From Burkholderia sp. BCC0322 (lineage in GTDB: Bacteria; Pseudomonadota; Gammaproteobacteria; Burkholderiales; Burkholderiaceae), in the NCBI RefSeq assembly GCF_902833045.1, contig NZ_CADFDU010000012.1, positions 1 to 64,000 on the forward strand: DNA of 64,000 nt. Direction: 5' to 3'. Shown here piece by piece: positions 25,352-35,298 of the stretch (position 1 is the stretch's first letter; every line of letters begins with the position of its first letter). The position numbers were made by a program, and so were the translations under genes. The notes beneath the pieces were generated by a model, which saw only the letters and a list, made by a program, of their open reading frames with translations, did no database searches and had not been told where the DNA came from.

Positions 25352-28300
25352 ATGAACGCACCACAAGTTTTCGATCCGAATGGCGCGGCCGCTGCCGTCG
25401 CCGCCGACCCCGCGCCCCGGTTGCGCGAGATTCCCTACAACTACACGTCTTTCTCGGATCGCGAGATCGTGATCCGCCTGCTCGGCGAAGAGGCGTGGTC
25501 GGTGCTCGACGAACTGCGCGCCGAACGCCGTACGGGTCGCTCGGCGCGGATGCTGTATGAAGTGCTCGGCGACATCTGGGTCGTGCGCCGCAATCCGTAC
25601 CTGCAGGACGACCTGCTCGACAACCCGAAGCGCCGCGCGCTGCTGATCGAGGCGCTGAACCACCGCCTGACCGAGATTGGCAAGCGCCGCAGCGCGGATC
25701 TCACCGAGCACCGCGACGACGCGGGCCGCGAACGCGCGTCGCGCGTCGCGATGCTCGAAACCGCCGCGCAGCGCGCGGTCAACGAGTTCGCCGACGAATT
25801 CGAGAAGATGGCCGATCTGCGCCGCCGCGCCACCAAGGCGCTCGGCCGCTGCACGCAGAAGGACAACATCCGTTTCGACGGGCTGTCGCGCGTGTCGCAC
25901 GTGACCGACGCGACCGACTGGCGCGTCGAATACCCGTTCGTCGTGCTGACCCCCGATAGCGAAGCCGAGATCGCCGGCCTCATCAAGGCCTGCTTCGAAC
26001 TCGGCCTGACCGTGATCCCGCGTGGCGGCGGCACCGGCTACACGGGCGGCGCGGTGCCGCTCACGCCATTCTCCGCGGTGATCAACACCGAGAAGCTCGA
26101 GCAGCTCGGCGCGGTCGAGCTGACCGAGCTGCCGGGCGTCGCGCACAAGGTGCCGACGATCTTCTCCGGCGCGGGCGTCGTCACACGCCGCGTGACCGAG
26201 GCGGCGGAAGCGGCCGGCTACGTGTTCGCGGTCGATCCGACCTCGCTCGACGCGTCGTGCATCGGCGGCAACGTCGCGATGAACGCGGGCGGCAAGAAGG
26301 CCGTGCTGTGGGGCACCGCGCTCGACAACCTGGCCTGGTGGCGGATGGTCGACCCGGACGGCAACTGGCTCGAAGTCACGCGCCACGAGCACAACCAGGG
26401 CAAGATCCACGACATCGCGGTCGCGCGGTTCGAGCTGAGGTGGTTCGACGGTGCCTACGCGCCAGGCGAGAAGCTGCTGAAGAGCGAGATGCTCGAGATC
26501 GAAGGCCGCCGGTTCCGCAAGGAAGGGCTCGGCAAGGACGTGACCGACAAGTTCCTCGCCGGCCTGCCAGGCGTGCAGAAGGAAGGCTGCGACGGGCTCA
26601 TCACGTCCGCGCGCTGGGTGCTGCACAAGATGCCCGCGCACACGCGCACGGTCTGCCTCGAATTCTTCGGCCAGGCGCGCGAGGCGATCCCGAGCATCGT
26701 CGAGATCAAGGATTACCTGTTCGAGACGTCGAAGCAGGGCGGCGCGATCCTCGCGGGCCTCGAGCACCTCGACGAGCGCTACCTGCGCGCGGTCGGCTAC
26801 GCGACCAAGAGCAAGCGCAATGCCTTCCCCAAGATGGTGCTGATCGGCGACATCGTCGGCGACGATGCCGATGCGGTCGCGCACGCCACGTCCGAAGTGA
26901 TCCGGATGGCGAACGGCAAGAGCGGCGAAGGCTTCGTCGCGGTCAGCGCGGAGGCGCGCAAGCGCTTCTGGCTCGACCGCAGCCGTACGGCCGCGATCGC
27001 GAAGCACACGAACGCGTTCAAGATCAACGAAGACGTCGTCATTCCGCTGAACCGGATGGGCGAGTACACCGACGGCATCGAGCGGATCAACATCGAGCTG
27101 TCGCTGAAGAACAAGCTGCAGCTCGTCGACGCGCTGGAAGCGTTTTTCCGTGCCGGCAACCTGCCGCTCGGCAAGACCGACGACGCGAACGAGATCCCGA
27201 GCGCCGAACTGCTCGAAGACCGGGTCCAGCAGGCGCTGGAGCTGCTCAAGCGCGTGCGGGCGCGCTGGGAATTCGTGCGCGACCGCCTCGACCAGCCGCT
27301 GCGCGAGGCGCAGCACTACCTCGTGCAGCTCGGCTACGAGGCGCTGGCCGAGAAGTTCGCGGACCGCGCGGACGAGCAGCCGGGCGCGACCGTGTTCCAC
27401 ATCACGCAGGACCGCACGGTCCGCATCTCGTGGAAGCAGGAGATCCGCGCCGAGCTGCGCGCGATCTTCAACGGCGGCGCGTTCAAGCAGATCCTTGACG
27501 AGGCGCAGGCGATCCACAAGCAGGTGCTGCGCGGCCGCGTGTTCGTCGCGCTGCACATGCACGCGGGCGACGGCAACGTCCACACCAACCTGCCGGTCAA
27601 CTCCGACAACTACGAGATGCTGCAGGACGCCCACGCGGCGGTCGCTCGCATCATGACGCTCGCGCGTTCGCTCGACGGCGTGATTTCCGGCGAGCACGGC
27701 ATCGGCATCACGAAGCTCGAGTTCCTGACCGACGACGAGATCGCGGAATTCCGCGCGTACAAGCAACGCGTCGACCCGAACGGCCGCTTCAACAAGGGCA
27801 AGCTGCTCGAAGGCGCTGATCTTCGCAACGCGTATACGCCGAGCTTCGGGCTGATGGGGTACGAGTCGCTGATCATGAAGCAGTCCGACATCGGCGCGAT
27901 CGCCGATTCGGTGAAGGACTGCCTGCGCTGCGGCAAGTGCAAGCCGGTGTGCGCGACGCACGTGCCGCGCGCGAACCTGCTGTACAGCCCGCGCAACAAG
28001 ATCCTCGCGACGTCGCTGCTGGTCGAGGCGTTCCTGTACGAAGAGCAGACGCGCCGCGGCGTGTCGATCAAGCACTGGGACGAGTTCAACGACGTGGCCG
28101 ACCACTGCACGGTGTGCCACAAGTGCGCGACGCCGTGCCCGGTGAAGATCGACTTCGGCGACGTCACGATGAACATGCGCAACCTGTTGCGCAAGATGGG
28201 CAAGAAGAAGTTCAACGCCGGCAATGCGGCGGGCATGTTCTTCCTGAACGCGACCAACCCGCAGACGATCAACGTCGCGCGCAGCGTGATGATGGGCGCC

Positions 28301-29377
28301 GGCTACAAGGTGCAGCGCTTCGCGAACGACATGCTGAAGAAGGTCGTGACGAAGCAGACGCAGCACCCGCCGGCGACGGTCGGCAAGCCGCCCGTGGTCG
28401 AGCAGGTGATCCACTTCGTCAACAAGAAGATGCCGGGCAACCTGCCGAAGAAGACGGCGCGCGCGCTGCTCGACATCGAGGACAACAAGATCGTGCCGAT
28501 CATCCGCAACCCGAAGTCGACCACCGTCGATTCGGAAGCGGTGTTCTACTTCCCGGGCTGCGGCTCCGAGCGCCTGTTCTCGCAGGTCGGTCTCGCGACG
28601 CAGGCGATGCTGTGGGAGGCCGGCGTGCAGACGGTGCTGCCGCCGGGCTACCTGTGCTGCGGCTATCCGCAGCGCGGCTCGGGCCAGTACGACAAGGCCG
28701 AGAAGATCGTCACCGACAACCGCGTGCTGTTCCACCGGGTCGCGAACACGCTGAACTACCTCGACATCAAGACGGTGGTCGTGTCGTGCGGCACTTGCTA
28801 CGACCAGCTCGCCGGCTACGAATTCGACAAGATCTTCCCGGGCTGCCGGATCATCGACATCCACGAGTTCCTGCTCGAGAAGGGGATGAAGCTCGATGGC
28901 GTGACGGGCACGCGCTACATGTATCACGACCCGTGCCACACGCCGATCAAGACGATGGATCCGGTGAAGCTCGTCAACGAGCTGATGGGCGCGGAGAAGG
29001 ACGGCTACAAGATCGAGAAGAACGATCGTTGCTGCGGTGAGTCGGGCACGCTCGCGGTCACGCGCCCGGACGTGTCGACGCAGGTCCGCTTCCGCAAGGA
29101 AGAGGAGATCCGCAAGGGGGCCGCGAAGCTGCGCAGCATCCCGGTCGTGGCCGGCAACGCGCCGGCGCCGGCCGCCGCGGCCGCGAACGGCCCGGACGTG
29201 AAGATCCTGACGAGCTGCCCGTCGTGCCTGCAGGGCCTGTCGCGCTACAGCGAGGACGCGAACCTCGAGGCCGACTACATCGTCGTCGAAATCGCGCGTC
29301 AGGTGCTCGGCGAGAACTGGATGGCCGATTATGTCGCACGTGCGAACCATGGCGGGATCGAGCGCGTGCTGGTCTAA
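25352..29377 (+). CDS. Giant FAD-linked and iron-sulfur dehydrogenase (YdiJ/D-2-hydroxyacid type)
   Basis: A 1341-residue single chain. An N-terminal domain of about 190 residues (DUF3683-like) is followed by an FAD-binding PCMH domain ([15 protein letters not shown] near residue 228), an FAD-linked oxidase C-domain ([16 protein letters not shown] near 735, GEHGIGITK near 780), two 4Fe-4S motifs ([11 protein letters not shown] at 857 and [12 protein letters not shown] at 919), and two CCG domains ([16 protein letters not shown] near 1102, [14 protein letters not shown] near 1227). This is a GlpC/LutA-like electron path fused to a D-2-hydroxyacid dehydrogenase. Relatives such as E. coli YdiJ oxidise D-2-hydroxyglutarate; D-lactate is another possible substrate. 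Confidence 0.9.
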   Translation: MNAPQVFDPNGAAAAVAADPAPRLREIPYNYTSFSDREIVIRLLGEEAWSVLDELRAERRTGRSARMLYEVLGDIWVVRRNPYLQDDLLDNPKRRALLIEALNHRLTEIGKRRSADLTEHRDDAGRERASRVAMLETAAQRAVNEFADEFEKMADLRRRATKALGRCTQKDNIRFDGLSRVSHVTDATDWRVEYPFVVLTPDSEAEIAGLIKACFELGLTVIPRGGGTGYTGGAVPLTPFSAVINTEKLEQLGAVELTELPGVAHKVPTIFSGAGVVTRRVTEAAEAAGYVFAVDPTSLDASCIGGNVAMNAGGKKAVLWGTALDNLAWWRMVDPDGNWLEVTRHEHNQGKIHDIAVARFELRWFDGAYAPGEKLLKSEMLEIEGRRFRKEGLGKDVTDKFLAGLPGVQKEGCDGLITSARWVLHKMPAHTRTVCLEFFGQAREAIPSIVEIKDYLFETSKQGGAILAGLEHLDERYLRAVGYATKSKRNAFPKMVLIGDIVGDDADAVAHATSEVIRMANGKSGEGFVAVSAEARKRFWLDRSRTAAIAKHTNAFKINEDVVIPLNRMGEYTDGIERINIELSLKNKLQLVDALEAFFRAGNLPLGKTDDANEIPSAELLEDRVQQALELLKRVRARWEFVRDRLDQPLREAQHYLVQLGYEALAEKFADRADEQPGATVFHITQDRTVRISWKQEIRAELRAIFNGGAFKQILDEAQAIHKQVLRGRVFVALHMHAGDGNVHTNLPVNSDNYEMLQDAHAAVARIMTLARSLDGVISGEHGIGITKLEFLTDDEIAEFRAYKQRVDPNGRFNKGKLLEGADLRNAYTPSFGLMGYESLIMKQSDIGAIADSVKDCLRCGKCKPVCATHVPRANLLYSPRNKILATSLLVEAFLYEEQTRRGVSIKHWDEFNDVADHCTVCHKCATPCPVKIDFGDVTMNMRNLLRKMGKKKFNAGNAAGMFFLNATNPQTINVARSVMMGAGYKVQRFANDMLKKVVTKQTQHPPATVGKPPVVEQVIHFVNKKMPGNLPKKTARALLDIEDNKIVPIIRNPKSTTVDSEAVFYFPGCGSERLFSQVGLATQAMLWEAGVQTVLPPGYLCCGYPQRGSGQYDKAEKIVTDNRVLFHRVANTLNYLDIKTVVVSCGTCYDQLAGYEFDKIFPGCRIIDIHEFLLEKGMKLDGVTGTRYMYHDPCHTPIKTMDPVKLVNELMGAEKDGYKIEKNDRCCGESGTLAVTRPDVSTQVRFRKEEEIRKGAAKLRSIPVVAGNAPAPAAAAANGPDVKILTSCPSCLQGLSRYSEDANLEADYIVVEIARQVLGENWMADYVARANHGGIERVLV

Positions 29378-29462
29378 TGCGGGCATGACGAACGCCCGAC
29401 CGGGCTAGGGATGAGCGGGCGCCGGCGCAGCAATGCGGGCGCCCGTCCACATGGGAGCGACG

Positions 29463-29906
29463 ATGGAATGCGTGTTTTGCCGTGAAGACGGCGGCGAGCT
29501 GCTCTGGCAGGACGATGCGCTGCGTGTCGTCCTCGCGACGGGCGAGCACGAATATCCGGGCTTCTGCCGGGTGATCTGGGGCGCGCACGTGGCCGAATTT
29601 TCCGATCTTGGCGAGCCGGAGCGGGCGCATTTGATGCGCGTGGTCTACGCGGTCGAGCGGGCCGTGCGCCGCGTGATGCAGCCGAACAAGGTGAATCTCG
29701 CGAGCCTCGGCAACATGGTGCCGCACGTGCACTGGCATGTGATCCCACGCTTTTCCAACGACGCTCATTTCCCGCAGCCCGTATGGGCGCCGCGCCAGCG
29801 CAGCGTGTCCGAGGCGCTGCTGCGCGCGCGCGCGGCGCAGGCCTCGCTGCTGCACAATGCGGTGCGCGAGGAAATTCAACGCATGACCGATTCGAGGCAG
29901 CCATGA
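29463..29906 (+). CDS. HIT-family hydrolase
   Basis: A 147-residue histidine-triad protein. The motif HVHWHVIPR gives His88, His90 and His92, the HxHxHxx signature of nucleotide hydrolases/transferases. CVFC at residues 3-6 resembles the zinc-binding start of some HIT proteins. The start at 29463 is preceded by GGGAGCGACG. The stop overlaps the start of the DUF971 gene (ATGA), so they are co-translated. Substrate unknown. Confidence 0.9.
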   Translation: MECVFCREDGGELLWQDDALRVVLATGEHEYPGFCRVIWGAHVAEFSDLGEPERAHLMRVVYAVERAVRRVMQPNKVNLASLGNMVPHVHWHVIPRFSNDAHFPQPVWAPRQRSVSEALLRARAAQASLLHNAVREEIQRMTDSRQP

Positions 29907-30316
29907 GTGGTTTGACTTCCACGACGCCGATTCCGTCCGGCGTCGTCGTGCACGCGGTGTCGCGCGTGCTCGAATTGCAGTACCCGAATGGCGACAGCTA
30001 CCGGATTCCGTTCGAGCTGATGCGCGTGTATTCGCCGTCGGCCGAGGTTCGCGGCCACGGGCCCGGCCAGGAAACGCTGCAGACGGGCAAGCGCGAAGTG
30101 ACGATCACCGCGCTCGAGGGCGTCGGCAACTACGCGCTGCAGCCGACGTTTTCGGACGGCCATTCGACCGGCATCTACTCGTGGGACCTGCTGTACGAAC
30201 TGGCCACGCAGCAGGACGCGCTGTGGCGCGACTATTTCGACAAATTGAAGGCCGCGGGCGTCGAGCGCGACGCCCCGATGCCGGCGGCGAGCGCGTCGCA
30301 CGGCCACTGCCACTGA
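29903..30316 (+). CDS. DUF971 (gamma-butyrobetaine hydroxylase-like N-terminal domain) protein
   Basis: A 137-residue single-domain protein. The segment [31 protein letters not shown] and the end of the domain [26 protein letters not shown] are typical of DUF971, a domain also found at the N-terminus of gamma-butyrobetaine hydroxylase, where it binds zinc. A His-rich tail (SASHGHCH) could bind metal. It overlaps the HIT gene by 4 bp and precedes ubiE, an arrangement widespread in beta-proteobacteria. Function unknown; iron-sulfur cluster handling has been proposed for relatives. Confidence 0.88.
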   Translation: MSGLTSTTPIPSGVVVHAVSRVLELQYPNGDSYRIPFELMRVYSPSAEVRGHGPGQETLQTGKREVTITALEGVGNYALQPTFSDGHSTGIYSWDLLYELATQQDALWRDYFDKLKAAGVERDAPMPAASASHGHCH

Positions 30317-30321
30317 AATTC

Positions 30322-30350
30322 GACGGCGCCCGCTCGGCGCCGTCTTGCCA
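30322..30350 (+). terminator. Hairpin between the DUF971 gene and ubiE
   Basis: GACGGCGCC (30322-30330), loop CGCTC, GGCGCCGTC (30336-30344), then TTGCCATTT. It is a perfect 9-bp stem with a weak T-tail, so it may be a partial terminator or an mRNA stabiliser within the operon. Confidence 0.5.
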
Positions 30351-30369
30351 TTTACTGAGGATCAACGCG

Positions 30370-31101
30370 ATGAGCAAAACCCACTTCGGCTTCGAAAGCG
30401 TCGAGGAAAACGAAAAAGCGAAGAAAGTGGCGGGTGTGTTCCATTCGGTCGCGAGCAACTACGATCTGATGAACGACCTGATGTCGGCGGGCATGCACCG
30501 CGCGTGGAAGGCGTTCACGATCGCGCAGGCGAACGTGCGCGCCGGTTTCAAGGTGCTCGACCTTGCGGCCGGCACCGGCGACCTGACCAAGGCGTTCGCG
30601 AAGGCGGCCGGGCCGACGGGCGAGGTCTGGCACACGGACATCAACGAATCGATGCTGCGCGTCGGCCGCGACCGGCTGCTGGACAAGGGCATCGTGACGC
30701 CGTCGCTGCTGTGCGACGCGGAGAAAATTCCCTTTCCGGACAACTACTTCGATGTGGTCACGGTCGCGTTCGGGCTGCGCAACATGACGCACAAGGACGC
30801 CGCGCTGGCCGAGATGCGCCGCGTGACGAAGCCCGGCGGCCGCGTGATGGTGCTGGAATTCTCGAAAGTCTGGGATCCGCTGAAAAAAGCGTACGATCTG
30901 TATTCTTTCAAAGTATTACCGTGGCTTGGCGACAAGTTCGCGAAAGATGCTGAAAGTTACCGGTATCTTGCTGAATCTATCCGGATGCACCCCGATCAGG
31001 ACACGCTGAAGACGATGATGGAACAAGCGGGCCTCGATGCCGTCAAATATTACAATTTGTCAGGTGGCGTGGTAGCTTTACACATGGGAGCCAAGTACTA
31101 A
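30370..31101 (+). CDS. ubiE: Ubiquinone/menaquinone C-methyltransferase
   Basis: A 243-residue SAM-dependent methyltransferase that C-methylates the demethyl-quinol ring. Motif I is [12 protein letters not shown] near residue 63; the family signatures [17 protein letters not shown] and [19 protein letters not shown] are present. GAGG lies 10 bases before the ATG. The last 80 codons are unusually rich in A/T-ending codons (GTA TTA CCG TGG CTT; TAT CTT GCT GAA TCT) compared with the first part and with neighbours. It starts a ubi gene block: ubiE, Tim44-like, ubiJ, ubiB. Confidence 0.97.
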   Translation: MSKTHFGFESVEENEKAKKVAGVFHSVASNYDLMNDLMSAGMHRAWKAFTIAQANVRAGFKVLDLAAGTGDLTKAFAKAAGPTGEVWHTDINESMLRVGRDRLLDKGIVTPSLLCDAEKIPFPDNYFDVVTVAFGLRNMTHKDAALAEMRRVTKPGGRVMVLEFSKVWDPLKKAYDLYSFKVLPWLGDKFAKDAESYRYLAESIRMHPDQDTLKTMMEQAGLDAVKYYNLSGGVVALHMGAKY

Positions 31102-31142
31102 GGGGCTCTTTCCATACATTTGTCTTACATCCGGAGAAGCTG

Positions 31143-32177
31143 ATGTTCGAATCGCGTTCGTTGTTCAACCGTGACAAGCCGTCGAAGCCGTGGGCTCGAC
31201 GGGTCGGCACGCTGCTGATGGTCGGCCTGCTCACGGCCGGCACGTTCGCATCGCTCGACGCCGAAGCCAAGCGCATGGGCGGCGGGCGCAGCATCGGCCG
31301 CCAGAATTCCACCGTCACGCAGCGCCAGGCCACGCCGCCTGCGCAGCAGCCGATGCAGCAGGCCGCGCCGTCGCAGGCGCAGCGTGCGAATCCGGCCGCG
31401 CCCGCGCCGGCCGCGCAGCCCAACCGCTCGCGCTGGCTCGGGCCGATCGCCGGCCTCGCGGCCGGTCTCGGCATCGCGGCGCTGCTGTCGCACTTCGGCC
31501 TGGGCGGCGCATTCGCGAGCATGATGGCGAACGTCATCGTGATCGCGCTGCTCGCGATGGTCGGTATCTGGCTGATCCGCAAGTTCATGAACCGCCGTCG
31601 TCCGCAGGAACCGGCGTACTCGGTCGGCGGCTCGTCGTCGTCGTCGGGCGGTTACTCGCAAAGCCCGTCGTTCCAGCAGGGCAGCACCGGCAGCAACTAT
31701 GCGGGTAGCGGCAGCAGCTACGCGAACGAAGCGCAAGGCGTGTTCGGCGGCGGTGCCGCGGGCGCCGGCGCGGCAGCGGCTGCTGCGGCAGCGCCGCTCC
31801 AGGTGCCGGCCGGCTTCGACACCGAAGCGTTCCTGCGCAGCTCGAAGGTCTATTTCGTGCGCCTGCAGGCCGCGTGGGACCAGGGTAACCTGGCCGACAT
31901 TCGCGAGTTCACGACGCCCGAAATGTTCGCCGAGATAAAGATCGACCTCGATTCGCGCGGCAACGAGTCGAACCAGACCGACGTCGTGCAGCTCGACGCG
32001 GAACTGGTCGCGATCGAGGATCGCGGCATCGAGCAGTCGGCGAGCGTGCGCTTCCACGGCCTGATCCGCGAATCGGCGAATGCGTCGGCCGCACCGTTCG
32101 ACGAAGTGTGGAACCTGTCGAAGTCGGGCAGTCAGGGCTGGCTGCTCGCGGGCATCCAGCAGATCAACACGCACTGA
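31143..32177 (+). CDS. Tim44-like domain membrane protein
   Basis: A 344-residue protein. Residues 18-42 form a hydrophobic signal or anchor after a basic start (KPWARRVGTLLMVGLLTAGTFASLDAEAKRMGGG). A Gln/Pro/Ala-rich linker follows, then a hydrophobic region at about 98-145 (one or two membrane helices), another Gly/Ser-rich linker (155-210) and an Ala run. Residues 225-344 are a Tim44-like domain (FLRSSKVYFVRLQAAWDQGNLADIREFTTPEMFAEI ... WLLAGIQQ), an NTF2-like fold. CCGGAGAAGCTG precedes the ATG. Its place between ubiE and ubiJ suggests a link to ubiquinone assembly at the membrane, which is inference. Confidence 0.85.
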   Translation: MFESRSLFNRDKPSKPWARRVGTLLMVGLLTAGTFASLDAEAKRMGGGRSIGRQNSTVTQRQATPPAQQPMQQAAPSQAQRANPAAPAPAAQPNRSRWLGPIAGLAAGLGIAALLSHFGLGGAFASMMANVIVIALLAMVGIWLIRKFMNRRRPQEPAYSVGGSSSSSGGYSQSPSFQQGSTGSNYAGSGSSYANEAQGVFGGGAAGAGAAAAAAAAPLQVPAGFDTEAFLRSSKVYFVRLQAAWDQGNLADIREFTTPEMFAEIKIDLDSRGNESNQTDVVQLDAELVAIEDRGIEQSASVRFHGLIRESANASAAPFDEVWNLSKSGSQGWLLAGIQQINTH

Positions 32178-32183
32178 GCGTGA

Positions 32184-32334
32184 CCGGCGGCTCGCGCCGC
32201 CGGACACCCGGGCAACGGCCGCCGCACTGCGACCGCTTGCCGCCCGGGTGTGCGGTCAGGCACGGTCTGCCGACGATCCGACGTTACAATAGAAACCCGC
32301 GTGGGCGCCCGGCCTGTGCGGGTTTTTTCTTTCC
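32184..32334 (+). terminator. Three stacked hairpins and an intrinsic terminator before ubiJ
   Basis: Hairpin one is CCGGCGGC-TCGC-GCCGCCGG (32184-32203). Hairpin two has arms ACACCCGGGC (32204-32213) and GCCCGGGTGT (32242-32251). The third, AAACCCGC (32293-32300) with GCGGGTTT at about 32318-32325, is followed by a T-rich tract and looks like a Rho-independent terminator. It ends only about 10 bases before the ubiJ start. Confidence 0.7.
32285..32290 (+). promoter_or_regulatory. -10 box of a ubiJ-ubiB promoter
   Basis: TACAAT lies just upstream of the terminator stem, placing the start of transcription near 32297, inside the left arm of the third hairpin. A transcript started here would lack most of that arm and escape termination, while read-through from upstream would be stopped. 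No good -35 is visible. Confidence 0.45.
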
Positions 32335-32341
32335 CAGCCCG

Positions 32342-32968
32342 ATGACCTTTGCCGCCAAGCCTTTTGCTGCTGCTGTCAATCACCTGCTCGCCCGCGAATC
32401 GTGGGCGCGCGACCGCCTGATTCCGTATGCGGGCAAGACTGCCCGGATCGACGTGCCTCCCGTCACGCTCACGCTGCTGGTGCAGCCCGACGGCTATCTG
32501 TCGGCCGTCGATTCGCACGATGCGCAGCAGGTCGACGTGTCGATCGCGCTCGCGGGCGACACGGTCGCTGCGTTCCTGCAGGGCGGCCAGGCAGCCGTGA
32601 TGAAGCACGTGAAGATCGAGGGCGACGCGGAGTTCGCGACGCAGATCGCGAAGCTGGCCGAGCACCTGCGCTGGGAACCTGAAGAAGATCTCGCGAAGCT
32701 GGTCGGTGACGCCGCGGCACACCGGATCGCGACGGTCGTGCGCGACGCCGGCGCGCGCGCGCGACGCACCGGCCGCAACGTGCTCGATTCCGTCGCCGAA
32801 TACTGGCTCGACGAGAACCCGCAAGTCGTCCGGCGCGCGTCGCTCGGCGGCTTCGACGCCGAACTGGCGCGCGCACGCGATGCGCTCGCGCGGGTCGAAA
32901 AGCGGGTCGAGCGACTCGAACAAAAAATCGGCGCGCGCACGGGTTCCGGCCCGCGCGGCGCGCACTGA
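32342..32968 (+). CDS. ubiJ: Ubiquinone biosynthesis accessory factor UbiJ (SCP2-domain)
   Basis: A 208-residue protein with an SCP2-like lipid-binding domain in the first 100 residues ([71 protein letters not shown]) and a helical C-terminal part ending in a coiled coil ([20 protein letters not shown]) that would pair with UbiK. UbiJ supports the aerobic ubiquinone-biosynthesis complex by binding hydrophobic intermediates. It is followed 13 bp later by ubiB. Confidence 0.92.
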   Translation: MTFAAKPFAAAVNHLLARESWARDRLIPYAGKTARIDVPPVTLTLLVQPDGYLSAVDSHDAQQVDVSIALAGDTVAAFLQGGQAAVMKHVKIEGDAEFATQIAKLAEHLRWEPEEDLAKLVGDAAAHRIATVVRDAGARARRTGRNVLDSVAEYWLDENPQVVRRASLGGFDAELARARDALARVEKRVERLEQKIGARTGSGPRGAH

Positions 32969-32981
32969 GGGGCCGCAGGGC

Positions 32982-34559
32982 ATGCGCATTTTTCGTTTCA
33001 TCAAGATTGTCTACACCGTCATCCGCTTTGGCCTCGACGAAGTGATGCTGTCCCGGATCGACGACCGGCGCGTGAAGCTGCTGCTGCGGATCACGACGAT
33101 CGGCCGCCGCTATTCCGATCCGCCCGCTGTGCGGCTGCGTCACGCGCTCGAAAGCCTCGGCCCGATCTTCGTGAAGTTCGGTCAGGTGCTGTCAACGCGC
33201 CGCGACCTGCTGTCGGTCGACTTTGCGAACGAACTCGCGAAGCTGCAGGACCAGGTGCCGCCGTTCGAGTCGGCGGTCGCGATCGGGATCATCGAGAAGT
33301 CGCTCGGCGCGCCGGTCGATGAGTTGTTCGACGAATTTGAGCGCGAGCCGGTCGCGAGCGCATCGATCGCTCAGGTGCATTTCGCGAAGCTGAAGCAGGG
33401 CCAGCACGCGGGCAAGGCCGTCGCCGTCAAGGTGCTGCGCCCGAACATGCTGTCCGTGATCGATTCCGACCTCGCGCTGATGCGCGACATCGCGATCTGG
33501 ACCGAGCGCATGTGGGCCGACGGCCGGCGCCTGAAACCGCGCGAGGTCGTCGCCGAATTCGACAAGTACCTGCACGACGAACTCGACTTGATGCGCGAAG
33601 CCGCGAACGGCAGCCAGTTGCGCCGCAATTTCGCGGGCCTCGACCTGCTGCTCGTGCCCGAGATGTTCTGGGATTTCTCGACGTCGCAGGTGCTGGTGAT
33701 GGAGCGCATGACCGGCGTGCCGATCAGCCAGGTCGAGACGCTGCGTTCGGCCGGCGTCGACATCAAGAAGCTCGCGCGCGAAGGCGTCGAGATCTTCTTC
33801 ACGCAGGTGTTCCGCGATGGCTTCTTCCACGCGGACATGCACCCGGGCAACATCCAGGTGAGCCTCGATCCGAACACGTTCGGCCGCTACGTCGCGCTCG
33901 ATTTCGGGATCGTCGGCGCGCTGTCCGATTTCGACAAGAACTACCTCGCGCAGAACTTCCTCGCGTTCTTCAAGCGCGACTACCACCGCGTCGCGACGCT
34001 CCACCTCGAGTCGGGCTGGGTGCCGCCCGAAACGCGCGTCGAGGAACTCGAAAGCGCGATCCGCGCGGTGTGCGAGCCGTATTTCGACCGGGCGCTGAAG
34101 GACATCTCGCTCGGCCAGGTGCTGATGCGCCTGTTCTCGACGTCGCGCCGTTTCAACGTCGAAATCCAGCCGCAGCTCGTGCTGCTGCAGAAGACGATGC
34201 TGAACGTCGAGGGGCTCGGCCGCTCGCTCGACCCTGAACTGGACCTGTGGAAGACCGCGAAGCCGTACCTCGAGCGCTGGATGACCGAGCAGATCGGCCT
34301 GCGCGGCTGGTACGAACGCTTCAAGGTCGAGGCGCCGCAGTGGAGCAAGACGCTGCCGCAACTGCCGCGCCTGATCCACCATGCGATGGCCGCGCGCCAT
34401 GACGCGCCGCGCGCGGCGAGCGAGGACCTGATGCGCCAGATCCTCGTCGAGCAGAAGCGGACGAACCGGCTGCTGCAGGCGCTGCTGATCTTCGGTCTCG
34501 CCGTTGGCGTCGGAGCGCTCGTTGCACGTGTGCTGCTCGCGCTCGCGTACGGCACATGA
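32982..34559 (+). CDS. ubiB: Ubiquinone biosynthesis atypical kinase/ATPase
   Basis: A 525-residue UbiB/Coq8-family protein. Landmarks are the Lys-rich KxGQ motif ([19 protein letters not shown]), the A-rich loop (ASASIAQVH) that replaces the glycine loop, VKVLRPN with the ATP-binding lysine, [11 protein letters not shown] as the catalytic/metal loop and [10 protein letters not shown] as the DFG-like motif. One or two C-terminal membrane helices ([24 protein letters not shown]) anchor it at the inner membrane. It is needed for aerobic ubiquinone synthesis, probably through ATPase activity. Confidence 0.97.
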   Translation: MRIFRFIKIVYTVIRFGLDEVMLSRIDDRRVKLLLRITTIGRRYSDPPAVRLRHALESLGPIFVKFGQVLSTRRDLLSVDFANELAKLQDQVPPFESAVAIGIIEKSLGAPVDELFDEFEREPVASASIAQVHFAKLKQGQHAGKAVAVKVLRPNMLSVIDSDLALMRDIAIWTERMWADGRRLKPREVVAEFDKYLHDELDLMREAANGSQLRRNFAGLDLLLVPEMFWDFSTSQVLVMERMTGVPISQVETLRSAGVDIKKLAREGVEIFFTQVFRDGFFHADMHPGNIQVSLDPNTFGRYVALDFGIVGALSDFDKNYLAQNFLAFFKRDYHRVATLHLESGWVPPETRVEELESAIRAVCEPYFDRALKDISLGQVLMRLFSTSRRFNVEIQPQLVLLQKTMLNVEGLGRSLDPELDLWKTAKPYLERWMTEQIGLRGWYERFKVEAPQWSKTLPQLPRLIHHAMAARHDAPRAASEDLMRQILVEQKRTNRLLQALLIFGLAVGVGALVARVLLALAYGT

Positions 34560-34576
34560 CCGAAAGGAGCAGGGCG

Positions 34577-35203
34577 ATGTCCGATCCGAAGCAACCCGCT
34601 ACACCGTCAGCCGCCGATTTCGCGACGCGCGATCCCGGCAACGCGTCATTCTGGGACGAGCGTTTCGAGCGTGGCGTGACACCGTGGGAATTCGGAGGCG
34701 TGCCCGAGGGTTTTGGGGTGTTCGCGCACCGGCTCGAGCCGTGCGCGGTGCTGATTCCTGGCTGCGGCAGTGCGCAGGAAGCCGGGTGGCTGGCTGAAGC
34801 CGGCTGGCCCGTGCGTGCGATCGATTTCGCCGCGCAGGCGGTGGCTGCCGCGAAGGCGCAACTCGGCGCGCATGCGGGTGTCGTCGAGCAGGCCGATTTC
34901 TTTGCGTACCGGCCGCCGTTCGACGTGCAGTGGGTGTACGAGCGCGCGTTCCTGTGCGCGCTGCCGCCGGCCATGCGTGCCGGCTATGCGGCGCGCATGG
35001 CCGAGCTGCTGCCGGCGGACGGATTACTGGCCGGCTATTTCTTCCTGACGGCGAAACCGAAGGGGCCGCCGTTCGGAATCGAGCGTGCCGAACTCGATGC
35101 GCTGCTTACGCCGCACTTCGAGCTGATCGAGGATTTGCCCGTGACCGATTCGCTGCCCGTGTTCGAAGGGCACGAGCGCTGGCTCACGTGGCGTCGCCGC
35201 TGA
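34577..35203 (+). CDS. TPMT-family SAM-dependent methyltransferase
   Basis: A 208-residue methyltransferase. FWDERFERGVTPWEFGGVPEGF near the N-terminus, LIPGCGSAQEAGWLAEAGWPVRAIDFA as the SAM-binding motif I, and YERAFLCALPP are characteristic of the thiopurine-methyltransferase-like group that includes halide/thiol methyltransferases and tellurite or selenium methylation enzymes. The physiological substrate is unclear. I chose the ATG at 34577 because AAAGGAGC lies before it; an ATG at 34556 overlapping the ubiB stop would add seven residues. Confidence 0.85.
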   Translation: MSDPKQPATPSAADFATRDPGNASFWDERFERGVTPWEFGGVPEGFGVFAHRLEPCAVLIPGCGSAQEAGWLAEAGWPVRAIDFAAQAVAAAKAQLGAHAGVVEQADFFAYRPPFDVQWVYERAFLCALPPAMRAGYAARMAELLPADGLLAGYFFLTAKPKGPPFGIERAELDALLTPHFELIEDLPVTDSLPVFEGHERWLTWRRR

Positions 35204-35248
35204 TGCGCGGGTGTCGCGGCCATTGCCGGAGAGCGGCAGGGTTTCGGC

Positions 35249-35254
35249 TATAAT
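35249..35254 (+). promoter_or_regulatory. Perfect -10 box upstream of the FmdB gene
   Basis: TATAAT lies 45 bp upstream of the FmdB-family start. The best -35 candidate, TTGCCG at 35223-35228, is 20 bp away, longer than usual. Confidence 0.5.
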
Positions 35255-35298
35255 TCAAGGTTTTGCAAGCCGTTTCCAGTTTCCGCGGGAAAAATATC

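Noticed and set aside
25097-29386. 1429-codon open frame antisense to the large dehydrogenase
   Set aside because: It is Arg/His/Ala/Leu-rich low-complexity translation caused by high GC3 of the sense gene. No motif is recognisable, while the plus strand carries clear FAD and Fe-S motifs.
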